Below are positions 35,424 to 44,654 of a stretch of DNA of 64,000 nt, piece by piece (the stretch's first letter is position 1; each line of letters opens with the position of its first letter). A program made the translations under genes and the position numbers. This DNA is from Engelhardtia mirabilis (lineage in GTDB: Bacteria; Planctomycetota; UBA1135; GCA-002686595): the NCBI GenBank assembly GCA_007751255.1, contig CP036296.1, positions 6,324,001-6,388,000 of the forward strand. Reading direction: 5' to 3'. Below the pieces are notes generated by a model. It ran no database searches, was not told the DNA's origin, and saw only the letters and a program-made list of their open reading frames with translations.

Positions 35424-37208
35424 TCAGCGCAGGCCGTGCTCCTTCAACTTGCGGTAGAGCGTGCTGCGGCCGATGCCGAGCAGCCCTGCGGCCTCCTTCA
35501 CGTTGCCCTGCGAGCGGCGCAGCGCCTCCTCGATGATCAGGGGCTCCCCCATCTCGAGCCGCAGCGGCTCGTCGACCGGGATGTCGAAGGCGATCGACGC
35601 CGAAGGATCGACGCCCACATGGGTCCCCGGCGTTGGGCGCTCCATCGGACGGGCGGGCATCAGGGTGCCCCTGCGCGCGAGCTCTTCATGCAGGTCGCGG
35701 AGCTCCGCCGGAAGATCGGAGACCTCGATCAGCGACCCACGGGCCATTCTGCAGGCCTCCTCGACCGCCGCGTCGAGTTCGCGCACGTCCCCCGGCCAAT
35801 CGTGGTTCTCGAGCACCCAGGAGGCTTCTTCGCTCAGATCCCGCGGCGCGGACTTGGCCGAGAAGCGCGCCAGGGCGAAGCGGGCCAGGTCCAGTACGTC
35901 GTCTCGCCGCTCGGAAAGCGGAGGCAGGACCAGGGTCTCCGCCCCCAACTCGTCGGCCAGGGCCGTGGCGCGCGCCTGACCCCCGACAACGCCGACGAGC
36001 ATCCGTGCCGCACTCTCCTGGCTCAGGGCGCGCAGCGATCGACGCCGGACAGTGGAGAGCCGATCGATGTCTTCGAACAGCAGGGTTCCATCGCCGGCCC
36101 GCTGGACCAGTTCGCGTAGCTCGGCGTCGCCACCGCCTTCGGCCTCGAGCACCGCACAGGGCACCGGGACGATCGGCCCGCGACGCTCACCGGTGAAGTG
36201 CAAGATGCGAGCGAGGCGCCGGATCTGTTGCGAGGTCGGGGCCGCGAGCACCAGCGGTCCGTTCTGGGTCGCGTGGCGCAGGAGGGCCGAACGCACCTCC
36301 GCAATCGCTGCGCTGCGCCCCACCAAGGTTCCGGGCTGGAACGCCTGACGCAGTTCGTCGCGACGCTCGGCCAGCTCCCAGGCGGCCCCCTCGCCAGCCT
36401 CGATGCCGCCCACCACGGCGGGCCCGTCGACCTGTTTCAGCAGCACGATGCGGGCATCGCGAGCCTCGCCCACCGCCGATCCCGGGAGGGGAATGACCGT
36501 GGCCGACACGCGCCGCGCCGGGATGCTGCCGCGCTGGGCCAGGGCGAACAGGTGCCCGGGGCGCAGCTCGTCGCGGGAATCGCGAACCCAGGCCTCCAGG
36601 CCGGTTCCGGGCGCCAGGGCCCCGACGTGCCGACCGCTGACCTCGCCGGCGAAGAGGGTGTGCGAGCCTCGATCCGCGGCGGTGACCACGCCGTCGGCGT
36701 CCACCACCAGCAGCGCGTCGGGCTCCACGACCACCTCGGCACCGTTCTGCGGATCGTGGTGGACCTTGTGCCCCCGCTCGAGGCGCTGGTTCTGGAGCTC
36801 GAGCAGTTGGTTCTGTCGGGCGAGTTCGTCCCGCAGGGCCTTCAGACGCAGCATCGCCCGGACCACGTCCTCGATCAGGGGGTCCTCGCCCTTGACCAGG
36901 TAGGAGTCGCAGCCGGCCTCGTAGCCCAGGTGCAGCTCACTGCGGTCTCGAACGCGGCCGCTGAGCAACACCACGGGCACTCCCTGCACCCCTGGCATCG
37001 ACTTCAGTCGACGGCAGACCTCGTATCCGTCGACCCCCGGGCCGAGCTGGACGTCGACCACGAAGAGGTCGAAACCACCCGCGCGCGCCTCCATCAGCCC
37101 CATGGCTCCGGTAGGCGCGGTTACGACTTCGTGACCCAGGTCCTGTAGTCGACTTTGCAACAGGATCTGCGTGCCCGGCTCGTCCTCGATCACCAGGATT
37201 CGGCCCAT
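35424..37208 (-). CDS. Second receiver-AAA+-Fis regulator, AAA+ domain more strongly degenerate
   Basis: 594 residues, ATG preceded by GGGAGGGAA, one of the few visible Shine-Dalgarno-like sites. The receiver (MGRILVIEDEPGTQILLQSRLQDLGHEVVTAPTGAMGLMEARAGGFDLFVVDVQLG) is nearly identical to its neighbour's, so the two are tandem duplicates. A PAS-like region (DALLVVDADGVVTAADRGSHTLF) follows. In the AAA+ position Walker A is gone (LVLAAPTSQQIRRLAR), the GAFTGA loop is deleted, and only an LLFEDID remnant of Walker B remains; WPGDVRELDAAVEEACR is still recognisable. The Fis helix-turn-helix (GNVKEAAGLLGIGRSTLYRKLKEHGLR) is intact. Likely a phosphorylation-controlled DNA-binding protein independent of sigma-54. 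Divergent from the methyltransferase at 37360. Confidence 0.85.
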   Translation of the reverse strand: MGRILVIEDEPGTQILLQSRLQDLGHEVVTAPTGAMGLMEARAGGFDLFVVDVQLGPGVDGYEVCRRLKSMPGVQGVPVVLLSGRVRDRSELHLGYEAGCDSYLVKGEDPLIEDVVRAMLRLKALRDELARQNQLLELQNQRLERGHKVHHDPQNGAEVVVEPDALLVVDADGVVTAADRGSHTLFAGEVSGRHVGALAPGTGLEAWVRDSRDELRPGHLFALAQRGSIPARRVSATVIPLPGSAVGEARDARIVLLKQVDGPAVVGGIEAGEGAAWELAERRDELRQAFQPGTLVGRSAAIAEVRSALLRHATQNGPLVLAAPTSQQIRRLARILHFTGERRGPIVPVPCAVLEAEGGGDAELRELVQRAGDGTLLFEDIDRLSTVRRRSLRALSQESAARMLVGVVGGQARATALADELGAETLVLPPLSERRDDVLDLARFALARFSAKSAPRDLSEEASWVLENHDWPGDVRELDAAVEEACRMARGSLIEVSDLPAELRDLHEELARRGTLMPARPMERPTPGTHVGVDPSASIAFDIPVDEPLRLEMGEPLIIEEALRRSQGNVKEAAGLLGIGRSTLYRKLKEHGLR

Positions 37209-37359
37209 GATCTATTCCCTCCCTGCCCGGTCTCCCGGGCGCTCCTCCTCGAATTGACGACTGGCTCGTTCCTCGGCGATCCGGCACCGAAGTACCGGGA
37301 CCATTGGGGGCCAGCTTCCCTCTATCGTTACAGTCCCACCTCGAGGCCCCGCTGATGCA

Positions 37360-38589
37360 ATGAAGCCTGGAACCCGGCGAGATCGTCTCGCTGCCGAAAC
37401 ACTTCTGGCCGAAGCCTTGGCGTCCACGGGCGAGGGGGAGCCGCAACAGCTCCAACTTAGTCGTCACCTGCGCCGGCTTGGCAATCCCGCTCTCGCACTG
37501 GAGGCGCAGGGGCTCTTCGAGCTGCGCCGGAGGGCCCGCCGCAAGCTGGCCGGGAGCGACCGCATCTTCCTTTCAGCAAAGGGATTGGAGCAGAGCTCCA
37601 GCCTCGCCGTCGCAGCCTGGCGAGCGGCCCGAGTCAATGCGTTGACGGCGCCCCACATGCCGCTGGTCGACCTCACCTGCGGGATCGGGTCCGACGCGGC
37701 GGCGCTGGCCGCTGGAGGACGCCCGGTCCTGGCACTCGATCGCGATCCCGAGACAGTCCTACTCGCGAGCCTCAACCTCGAGCGCCTGGTGGGCCCGGGG
37801 GCGCTCGCGGTGCGCGCCGACGCGAGCCGGCCGCCCCTGCGAAGCGAAGTCCTGTTGATGCTCGACGCCGATCGCCGACCGGAAGGTCGCCGCGAGCTTG
37901 ACCCCGAACGCTGGGCCCCGGCCTGGTCCGCGGTGCTCGCCACGATCGCCCGCGCGCCCGGCGCCTGCATCAAGCTCGCACCAGCGGTCGAGGTCGACAC
38001 GCTCGACGCAACCCTCCCGTCCGACCTCCCCCGCCGCTGGTCCTGGGTCGGCCTGGGCCGCGAGTTGGTCGAGGTCGTGCTCTGGACGGGGCAACTCGCG
38101 CCGTCGGACGCTCCGCCGTTCGAGGCCCTGGTGCTCGAGCGGGACGGAACCCTGCGCGGCGAAGTCGCGGGCGATGCCTGGGCCCGGAACCTCGCCACGC
38201 CCCTGACCGCGGCCGAGGTCGAAGCCTGCGCCTTCATCGTCGAGCCCCACGCCGCGGTCGTCCGCTCGGGCTTGATCGGCGCCCTGTGCCCCCAGCTCGG
38301 CGTTTCACCCCTGGGTCCGCGCCTGGCCTTTCTCGGCGGCCGGGAGCCGGTGCCCCACCCCCTGGCCCGGCGCTGGCGGGTCCTGGCCTCCTGCGCCGCC
38401 GACCGACGCCGGGTGCGGGCCATGCTCCGCGAGGCGGACGTCGGTCCGATCGAGGTCTTCACCCGCGGCCACCCCACCCCGCCGGAGAAGCTCGCCAAGT
38501 CCCTGCGCGGGCCCGGCCACTGCCCGGGAGTGGTCCTGATCGCGCGCCTGGCCGAAGGCCATCGGGCATTCCTGGTCGAAGAGGCCTGA
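37360..38589 (+). CDS. Class I SAM-dependent methyltransferase with THUMP-like domain
   Basis: 409 residues. Motif I of the Rossmann fold is VDLTCGIGSDAAALAAGG (about residue 105), followed by VLALDRDPETVLLASLNLE and LLMLDADRRPEGRRE. The C-terminal 100 residues (HAAVVRSGLIGALCPQLG...RRWRVLASCAADRRRVRAMLREADVGPIEVFTRGHPTPPEKLAKSL) match the THUMP-like module that accompanies this group. Related proteins are presumed RNA methyltransferases, but the substrate has not been read from sequence. It starts at ATG 37360, divergent from the regulator gene with 151 bases between; a TATCGT at about 37322 is a possible -10. Confidence 0.82.
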   Translation: MKPGTRRDRLAAETLLAEALASTGEGEPQQLQLSRHLRRLGNPALALEAQGLFELRRRARRKLAGSDRIFLSAKGLEQSSSLAVAAWRAARVNALTAPHMPLVDLTCGIGSDAAALAAGGRPVLALDRDPETVLLASLNLERLVGPGALAVRADASRPPLRSEVLLMLDADRRPEGRRELDPERWAPAWSAVLATIARAPGACIKLAPAVEVDTLDATLPSDLPRRWSWVGLGRELVEVVLWTGQLAPSDAPPFEALVLERDGTLRGEVAGDAWARNLATPLTAAEVEACAFIVEPHAAVVRSGLIGALCPQLGVSPLGPRLAFLGGREPVPHPLARRWRVLASCAADRRRVRAMLREADVGPIEVFTRGHPTPPEKLAKSLRGPGHCPGVVLIARLAEGHRAFLVEEA

Positions 38590-38619
38590 ACGCGGGCCGG
38601 TCCCGCGGCCGGCCGCCCT

Positions 38620-38625
38620 TATCCT
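38620..38625 (+). promoter_or_regulatory. Candidate -10 element TATCCT upstream of the flippase gene
   Basis: TATCCTGCC, ending 20 bases before the ATG. The same TATCCT hexamer followed by GC or CT occurs upstream of four other transcription units here. No convincing -35 is visible. Confidence 0.4.
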
Positions 38626-38645
38626 GCCCGCCGCTCGTCCTCCCC

Positions 38646-40205
38646 ATGTCCGACGGTCCCCCCACCGCGAAGCAAGAGTCCGGCTCGCTCGGCTCCCTGC
38701 TCCGCCACTCCCTCAACTACAGCCTGGTTCCGGTCGTCGGGCGGGTGATCTCCGTCGTGATGATCGCCTTCTACACCCGTTGGTTCGACACCGACGAGTA
38801 TGGGACGGTCGACCTCGCCGATCTGCTGCTGGCCGGGCTGGTCCAGTTCATCGGCTGGAACCTGCTCAGCGGGATGCAGCGCTTCTACTTCGAGCGCACC
38901 GATCAGCGCGAGCGCAACGCGGTGGTCAGCTCCTGCGCGATCCTGCTGACGGCCGTGGGCTGGACCGTCGTCGGCGCGCTGTTGATGTTCCGCCACGAGC
39001 TGGCGCCGATCCTGATCTCGACCGAGGGCAGCGCCAACGTCTCGCCCAGCCAGATCGTGGACGTGGCCACCGTCGCGCTGCTGATCGTCCCCTTGCAGCT
39101 CTCGAGCCAGGCCGGCTTCTTCTACCTGCAGATCCAGAAGCAGTCCGGGCTCTACGCCAAGGTCGCGCTGGTGAAGCTCGTGTTCGAGCTGTCCCTGCGG
39201 ATCTGGTTCCTGTTCGGCCTCGAGTGGGGTCCCGTCGGCTACCTCCTGCCGGTCCTGATCGGCGAGGGGCTGTGCACGATCTTCCTGACCGGCCACGTGC
39301 TCTGGCGCGTGGGCCTGGCGATCCACTGGGACATCCTGCGTCCGATCGTCGCCTACTCCCTGCCGCTGATCCCGGTGGGCGTGTTCCAGCTCGGGCTGCA
39401 CTACGGCGACCGCCGCATGCTCGACCACTTCGCGGCCTCCGACGGTCTGGATCAGGTCGGCATCTACGGCCTGGGCTACAAGCTCGGCTTCCTGGTCACG
39501 ATGGCCATGCTCGGCCCCTTCGTGCAGATCTTCCACCCCTGGCTCTACTCCGAGCAGGATCCGCAGGAGCAAGCCAAGAAGGTCGCGCGAGTCAGCACCT
39601 ACGGGCTGGTCGCCATGAGCGCCGCGAGCCTGCTCGTGATCCTGTTCGGCAAGCAGGGCATCGACCTGCTGGCTTCCCAGGCCCAGTACCTGCCGGCCTG
39701 GCGCGTGGTGCCCCTGATCACCGTCGGCTACACCTTCTGGGCCGTCTACCACATCACCCAGATCCCGCTCTACATCGCCAAGGACACCTTCCCGCTGATG
39801 TGGATCAACGCCGCGGCCCTGTTGCTGAACGTGCTCTTGAACTGGTGGCTGGTTCCGCGCTACGGCTTCGTCGGCTCGGGCTGGGCCACGCTGGTGACCT
39901 TCGCTGCCTTGGCGGCCGGGGGCATGTTCGAGGCGCGGCGCGTGATGAGCGTCCCCTTCGAGCTGCGACGGCTGTCCTTGACGGTCGGAGCCGTGGCCGC
40001 GGCGGCCGCGGCCGCGCTCGAGCTCGACGCCAACCTCCCGGTGGCGACGATCGGCGAGCTGGCCCTGGCCGTCGCGCTCAAGGGCGCGATCGCGATCACG
40101 CTGCTCGCGGGCCTGTGGGCCGTCGTGCTCGAGCGTGACGAGCGCAGTCAGGTGACCGCATGGGCCCGCGCGCGCCTGGGTCGAGGCGGGGAGCGCGCCG
40201 CTTGA
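38646..40205 (+). CDS. Polysaccharide flippase (Wzx-like, MOP superfamily)
   Basis: 519 residues with about 12-14 membrane segments. The N-terminus LLRHSLNYSLVPVVGRVISVVMIAFYTRWFDTDEYGTVDLADLLL is typical of Wzx/RfbX-type exporters, as is the repeat-half boundary YSLPLIPVGVFQLGLHYGDRRMLDHF. Flippases of this family move lipid-linked oligosaccharide units across the inner membrane for capsule, O-antigen or exopolysaccharide assembly. The upstream frame back to 38286 is shadow. Its stop overlaps the start of the SGNH-like gene (TTGA), giving a three-gene cassette with that gene and the MBOAT acyltransferase. Confidence 0.9.
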   Translation: MSDGPPTAKQESGSLGSLLRHSLNYSLVPVVGRVISVVMIAFYTRWFDTDEYGTVDLADLLLAGLVQFIGWNLLSGMQRFYFERTDQRERNAVVSSCAILLTAVGWTVVGALLMFRHELAPILISTEGSANVSPSQIVDVATVALLIVPLQLSSQAGFFYLQIQKQSGLYAKVALVKLVFELSLRIWFLFGLEWGPVGYLLPVLIGEGLCTIFLTGHVLWRVGLAIHWDILRPIVAYSLPLIPVGVFQLGLHYGDRRMLDHFAASDGLDQVGIYGLGYKLGFLVTMAMLGPFVQIFHPWLYSEQDPQEQAKKVARVSTYGLVAMSAASLLVILFGKQGIDLLASQAQYLPAWRVVPLITVGYTFWAVYHITQIPLYIAKDTFPLMWINAAALLLNVLLNWWLVPRYGFVGSGWATLVTFAALAAGGMFEARRVMSVPFELRRLSLTVGAVAAAAAAALELDANLPVATIGELALAVALKGAIAITLLAGLWAVVLERDERSQVTAWARARLGRGGERAA

Positions 40206-41269
40206 AGCTGGCCCAGTACGCGGTGATCTTCTGGACCCTGGGCCTGCTCGCCGCGGCCGAGCTGGCGCTCGAGTACCGGGCCCACGCGCGGGGCTGGGAG
40301 ACCCTGCTCTTCGGCGGCCCGACCTACTCCGAGCTGCCCGTCGATTCCCCCTTCGGGCCGACGCCCGACTACCCCTTCCGCTCGCGCATCGTCCCGCGCG
40401 AGAAGCCCCCGGGCGTGCTGCGGATCTGGGTCGCCTCGGCCTCCTACGGCGAGCACATCTTCCTGCCCGCCGACCAGATCTTCCCCGTGGTGCTCGAGGA
40501 CGAGCTGCGCGAGCGCGGCTTCGAGGTGCAGGTGCTGAACGCGAGCCGCGCCAGCCTCACCGCGCGCGCGGCGGTCCGCGACCTCGAGCTGGTCGCGCCG
40601 GCCTGGCAGCCGGACGTGGCCCTGATGTACCACCTGTCCAACGACCTCGACGGGCTGACCGCGCGCATGCTCGCGGTACGCGCCGACGAGGACGCCGAAG
40701 TGGTGATCGCCTCCGAGCGCGCCGAGACCCTGGCACCGACCGCCGAGGCGGCCCACCACGAGGGGCAGGCTCCCTGGCCGACCCGCCAGGCCCGTCGCAC
40801 GACCCTCTACGAGCAGGCCAAGAACCAGATCGGCGCGCGGCTGACCCCGGCACGCATGCTCCGCGACCAGGTCCCGGACGAGGTGGCCGACGTCTTCGAA
40901 GCGCGGGCCGCGGACTTCATCGACGCCGCGCGCGCGCTGGGCGCCGTGCCGGTGCTGGTGACCTTCGCCACCAGCCATCCGCCCGGGGACCCCGACCTCT
41001 TCCCGGCGGGCTACCGACGCAACCTCTACCGCCACAACGGCGTGCTCTCGGTCGCCGGCTGGCGCGCCGGCGCCGCCGACTGGAACCGGCGCCTGGCCCG
41101 GCTCGGCGCCTCCAGCGGCACGACGGTCGTGGACCTCGCCGCCGCCGTCGCCGGCCACTCCGAGTTCTTCATCGACTTCGTGCACTTCACCCCCGCGGGC
41201 CACGCACAGGTCGCGCGCACCCTGGCCGACGCGCTGGCGCCGGTGCTCGAGGAGTTGCGAGCCAGGTGA
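40202..41269 (+). CDS. SGNH/GDSL-hydrolase-like protein of the acylation cassette
   Basis: 355 residues from the TTG at 40202, overlapping the flippase stop; an ATG at 40160 is possible but would overlap by 46 bases. N-terminal signal anchor (AQYAVIFWTLGLLAAAEL), then a block-I-like strand RIWVASASYGEH where GDS is replaced by SAS, and a clear block V DFVHFTPAGHAQVA (DxxH). Serine and the Asp-His pair are kept, the block I Asp is not. Proteins of this type accompany MBOAT acyltransferases in polysaccharide O-acetylation (compare AlgX/AlgJ and PatB). It probably acts in the periplasm. Family assignment is by fold motifs only. Confidence 0.75.
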   Translation: MKLAQYAVIFWTLGLLAAAELALEYRAHARGWETLLFGGPTYSELPVDSPFGPTPDYPFRSRIVPREKPPGVLRIWVASASYGEHIFLPADQIFPVVLEDELRERGFEVQVLNASRASLTARAAVRDLELVAPAWQPDVALMYHLSNDLDGLTARMLAVRADEDAEVVIASERAETLAPTAEAAHHEGQAPWPTRQARRTTLYEQAKNQIGARLTPARMLRDQVPDEVADVFEARAADFIDAARALGAVPVLVTFATSHPPGDPDLFPAGYRRNLYRHNGVLSVAGWRAGAADWNRRLARLGASSGTTVVDLAAAVAGHSEFFIDFVHFTPAGHAQVARTLADALAPVLEELRAR

Positions 41270-42675
41270 GCTTCAACTCGGCCGAGTACCTCCTGTTCCT
41301 GCCGCTCGTGCTGATCCTGCACGGGCTGCTCGAGGGCCGTGAGAACCGGCGGCACTGGCTGCTGTTGGTCGCCAGCTACGGCTTCTACATGAGCTGGAAC
41401 TGGCGCTACGCCGGCCTGATCGCCCTGTCGACCCTGGTCGACTTCTGGGTCGGCAAGCGCATGTCCCGCTCGGATTCCCCCTCCGAGCGGCGCCTGCTGC
41501 TGATGCTCAGCCTGGTGCTCAATCTGGGCATGTTGGCGGTCTTCAAGTACTGGGGCTTCTTCGCCGGCAGCGCCGAGAGCGTGTTCGAGCTGTTCGGCTC
41601 GAACCTCTCCCTGCCCAAGCACGACCTCCTGCTACCGGTCGGGATCAGCTTCTACACCTTCCAGACCCTCAGCTACACGATCGACCTCTACCGCCGGCAG
41701 ATCGACGTCGAGCCGAGCCTGACGCGCTTCGCGCTCTTCGTCAGCTTCTTCCCGCAACTCGTCGCCGGCCCGATCGTGCGCGCCTCCGACTTCCTGCCGC
41801 AGCTGCGCGAGGAACGCTCCGTGCGCGCGGACCAGGTCCGCCGGGGCATGGCCCGCATCTTCCGCGGCCTGATCAAGAAGATCGTCTTCGCCGACATCCT
41901 GGCCGTGGCGTTGGTCGACCCGATGTTCGCCAGCCCCGGCGACTACGGCTCGCTCGACCTGCTCCTGGGCCTGTACGCCTACGCCTTCCAGATCTACGGC
42001 GACTTCTCCGGCTACAGCGACATCGCCATCGGCTCGGCCCTGTGCCTGGGCTACGAGCTGCCCGAGAACTTCAACCGGCCCTACCTCTCGCAGAACGTGC
42101 GGGAGTTCTGGACCCGCTGGCACATCAGCCTCTCGAGCTGGCTGCGCGACTACCTCTACATCCCCCTGGGCGGCAACCGCGTGGGGCCGCGGCGCACGGC
42201 GATCAACCTGATGCTGACCATGGGCCTGGGCGGCCTGTGGCACGGCGCCGCCTGGAACTTCGTGCTGTGGGGCATCTACCACGGCTTGCTGCTGATGTTC
42301 GCGCGCTCGAGCGACCGCCACGCCGAGGGCCAGCGCGATTCCACGGCCACGGTGCTGTGGCGCCGCATTGTGTGCTTCCACCTGGTGGTCGGCGGCTGGC
42401 TGTTGTTCCGCGTCAACAGCCTCGAGAACCTCGCCGACTACGCCACGGGCCTGGTGAGCATGCGCGGGGGCCTGCAGTCGAGCCCACTCGCGATCGGGGT
42501 CCTGGCCCTGGCCGCCCTGGCGCACTTCTTCCCGAAGGACGTGGTCGACCGCTGGCAGGAGCGTGGCGCGAGCTCGACCCCGGCCTGGCTCCAGGGCGCG
42601 GCCTATGCGGCGCTGATCGTCCTCTTCGTGGGCGCGACCTTGGACACGGCCGCCTTCATCTACTTCCAGTTCTGA
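41266..42675 (+). CDS. MBOAT-family O-acyltransferase (AlgI/PatA-like)
   Basis: 469 residues from a GTG overlapping the SGNH gene stop (GTGA). It shows the AlgI pattern: SFNSAEYLLFLPLVLILHGLL, LLPVGISFYTFQTLSYTIDLYRRQ, FFPQLVAGPIVRASDFLPQL, YSDIAIGSALCLGYELPENFNRPYLSQNVREFWTRWHISLSSWLRDYLYIPLGGNR and GLGGLWHGAAWNFVLWGIYHG with the catalytic His. These enzymes pass acetyl groups across the membrane to polysaccharide. Together with the SGNH-like protein and the flippase upstream it points to an acylated exported glycan. Confidence 0.93.
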   Translation: MSFNSAEYLLFLPLVLILHGLLEGRENRRHWLLLVASYGFYMSWNWRYAGLIALSTLVDFWVGKRMSRSDSPSERRLLLMLSLVLNLGMLAVFKYWGFFAGSAESVFELFGSNLSLPKHDLLLPVGISFYTFQTLSYTIDLYRRQIDVEPSLTRFALFVSFFPQLVAGPIVRASDFLPQLREERSVRADQVRRGMARIFRGLIKKIVFADILAVALVDPMFASPGDYGSLDLLLGLYAYAFQIYGDFSGYSDIAIGSALCLGYELPENFNRPYLSQNVREFWTRWHISLSSWLRDYLYIPLGGNRVGPRRTAINLMLTMGLGGLWHGAAWNFVLWGIYHGLLLMFARSSDRHAEGQRDSTATVLWRRIVCFHLVVGGWLLFRVNSLENLADYATGLVSMRGGLQSSPLAIGVLALAALAHFFPKDVVDRWQERGASSTPAWLQGAAYAALIVLFVGATLDTAAFIYFQF

Positions 42676-42810
42676 CCCGGCTACGGCCGTCCGGATCCGA
42701 GCCGCTCGCGCGAGCGGTGACCGACCCTCCAATCACCTGGCGGTCACGTTGACGAGCCGGCCCGATCGGCCGACGGGGCTACACTCGGATCCCTGCTGCG
42801 CGCGACATCG

Positions 42811-44604
42811 ATGCCTCCCACCAAGACCATCACACCGGCCCGGCGTGCGATCGCCCTGGCCGTCTTCGCGAGCCTCCTGGCGGCGGTCGTCGTCAAGGAT
42901 CGCGCGAGCCGCAGCGCACCGGTGCCCTCCAAGGGGTCGATCGGATTCCGACTGCGCGAGGTGTCCGCGGAGCACGGACTCGAGTTCCAGCACCGCGTGG
43001 CCCCGGTCGACGCCCAGATCGAGCACGTGGCCGACCACATCATGGCGGTCGGCGCCGCCGTCTCCGCCAGCGACTACGACCGCGACGGCTGGGTCGACCT
43101 CTACGTCACCAACTCCGACTTCGGCGCCCCCAACGCCCTGTTCCACAACCGCGGTGACGGCCGGTTCGAGGACGTCGCGGCCGCCGCGGGCGTGGCCGAC
43201 CTGAACCTCCCCGGCCGCGGGGTCTCGATGGGCAGCGTGTGGGGCGACTACGACAACGACGGCGACGAGGACCTCTTCATCTACCGCTTCGGCTATCTGG
43301 CTCTGTTCCGCAACGACGGTCGAGAGGGCGGCAACTCAGGCGGAGGCGGCTTCGTCGAGGTCAGCCGCGAGGCGGGTCTCGAGCGCTGGATGAACTCCAA
43401 CGGCGCGATCTGGTTCGACTACGACCGTGACGGCTACCTCGATCTGTTGGTCTTGGCCTACTACAGCTCGAAGCACGACCTGTGGCACCTGGCGACCACG
43501 AAGATCATGCACGACAGCGGGGAGTTCGCCACCAACGGCGAGCGCAACCTCCTGTTCCACAACAACGGTGACGGCACCTTCGAGGAGCTCGGCGAGCGGC
43601 TCGGCATGGACAGCCGCATGTGGAGCTACGCCGCCCTCTCCGCCGATTTCAACCGCGACGGCTGGCCCGACGTCTACGTGGCCAACGACTACGGCTCCGA
43701 GGAGCTGTGGCTGAACGTCGAAGGCCAACGCTTCGAATCCGCCGAGGCCAACCTCGGCCACGACAGCAAGAGCGGCATGTCGGTGGCGCTGGGCAACGTT
43801 CGCAACGACGGGCGCAACTCGGTCTTCGTCACCAACATCTCGAGCCCCGGCTACGTGTTCCACGGCAACAACCTGCGAGAGAGCCGCATGGATGGCGCCG
43901 GCGTGATGGTCCAGAAGGCGCGGGGCGCCCTGGTGGACACCGGCTGGTCCTGGGGGGCCCAGTTCGGCGATCTGGACCGCGACGGCTTCCAGGACCTGGT
44001 GGTGGTCAACGGCTTCATTTCGGGCGATCGGGACCGCAGCTACTGGTACGACTCCTCCAAGCTCTCCGGCGGGGCCGGCGGGATCATGGCCGACGCGGCG
44101 AACTGGCCGCCCATCGAGGGCCGCAGCCAATCTGGCTACGAGCGCAGCGCGGTGCTCCACAACAACGGCGACGGCACCTTCGCCGACGTGGCCGAGGCGG
44201 TCGGGATCACCGACACCTACGACGGCCGCGCGGTGATCCTGGCGGACCTGGAGAACCGCGGCGCGCTCGACGTGGTCGTGGCGAACCAGAAGGGGCCGCT
44301 CTTGCTGTACCGCAACGAGCCCGCGGGCGGCGCGTGGATCGGCTTCGAGCTAGAAGGCACCGTGTCCAACCGCAGCGCGATCGGCGCCGAGGCCGAGTTG
44401 ACCTTCGGCCCCAACGTCCAGCGCCAGGTGGTGAACGGGGGCACGGGCTTCTCATCACAGAACGACCGCCGCCTGTTCTTCGGCCTGGGCGAGAACGATC
44501 GCGACCTGCACCTGACCCTGCGCTGGCCGTCCGGGCGGGTGCAGGAACTCGACGGCCTCGAAGCCGGGCGCTACCACCACCTGGTCGAACCCGAGGGCGA
44601 CTGA
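42811..44604 (+). CDS. CRTAC1-like protein: VCBS/FG-GAP repeats with C-terminal ASPIC/UnbV domain
   Basis: 597 residues. N-terminal hydrophobic signal or anchor (ALAVFASLLAAVVV), then VCBS-type repeats with Ca-binding DxDxDGxxD loops (YDRDGWVDLYVTN, YDNDGDEDLFIYRF, FNRDGWPDVYVAND, LDRDGFQDLVVVNG) forming a propeller. It ends with ASPIC/UnbV (RSAIGAEAELTFGPNVQRQVVNGGTGFSSQNDRRLFFGLGEND...LRWPSGRVQEL). Such proteins are exported and common in Planctomycetota; their role is not settled. A TACACT at 42780-42785 could be the -10. Fifty bases upstream of the RnfD-like gene, probably the same transcript. Confidence 0.9.
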   Translation: MPPTKTITPARRAIALAVFASLLAAVVVKDRASRSAPVPSKGSIGFRLREVSAEHGLEFQHRVAPVDAQIEHVADHIMAVGAAVSASDYDRDGWVDLYVTNSDFGAPNALFHNRGDGRFEDVAAAAGVADLNLPGRGVSMGSVWGDYDNDGDEDLFIYRFGYLALFRNDGREGGNSGGGGFVEVSREAGLERWMNSNGAIWFDYDRDGYLDLLVLAYYSSKHDLWHLATTKIMHDSGEFATNGERNLLFHNNGDGTFEELGERLGMDSRMWSYAALSADFNRDGWPDVYVANDYGSEELWLNVEGQRFESAEANLGHDSKSGMSVALGNVRNDGRNSVFVTNISSPGYVFHGNNLRESRMDGAGVMVQKARGALVDTGWSWGAQFGDLDRDGFQDLVVVNGFISGDRDRSYWYDSSKLSGGAGGIMADAANWPPIEGRSQSGYERSAVLHNNGDGTFADVAEAVGITDTYDGRAVILADLENRGALDVVVANQKGPLLLYRNEPAGGAWIGFELEGTVSNRSAIGAEAELTFGPNVQRQVVNGGTGFSSQNDRRLFFGLGENDRDLHLTLRWPSGRVQELDGLEAGRYHHLVEPEGD

Positions 44605-44654
44605 ATCCGCCTCCGGCCGAGCCACGAACCCGCCCGGACCCGCCAACAACGACC

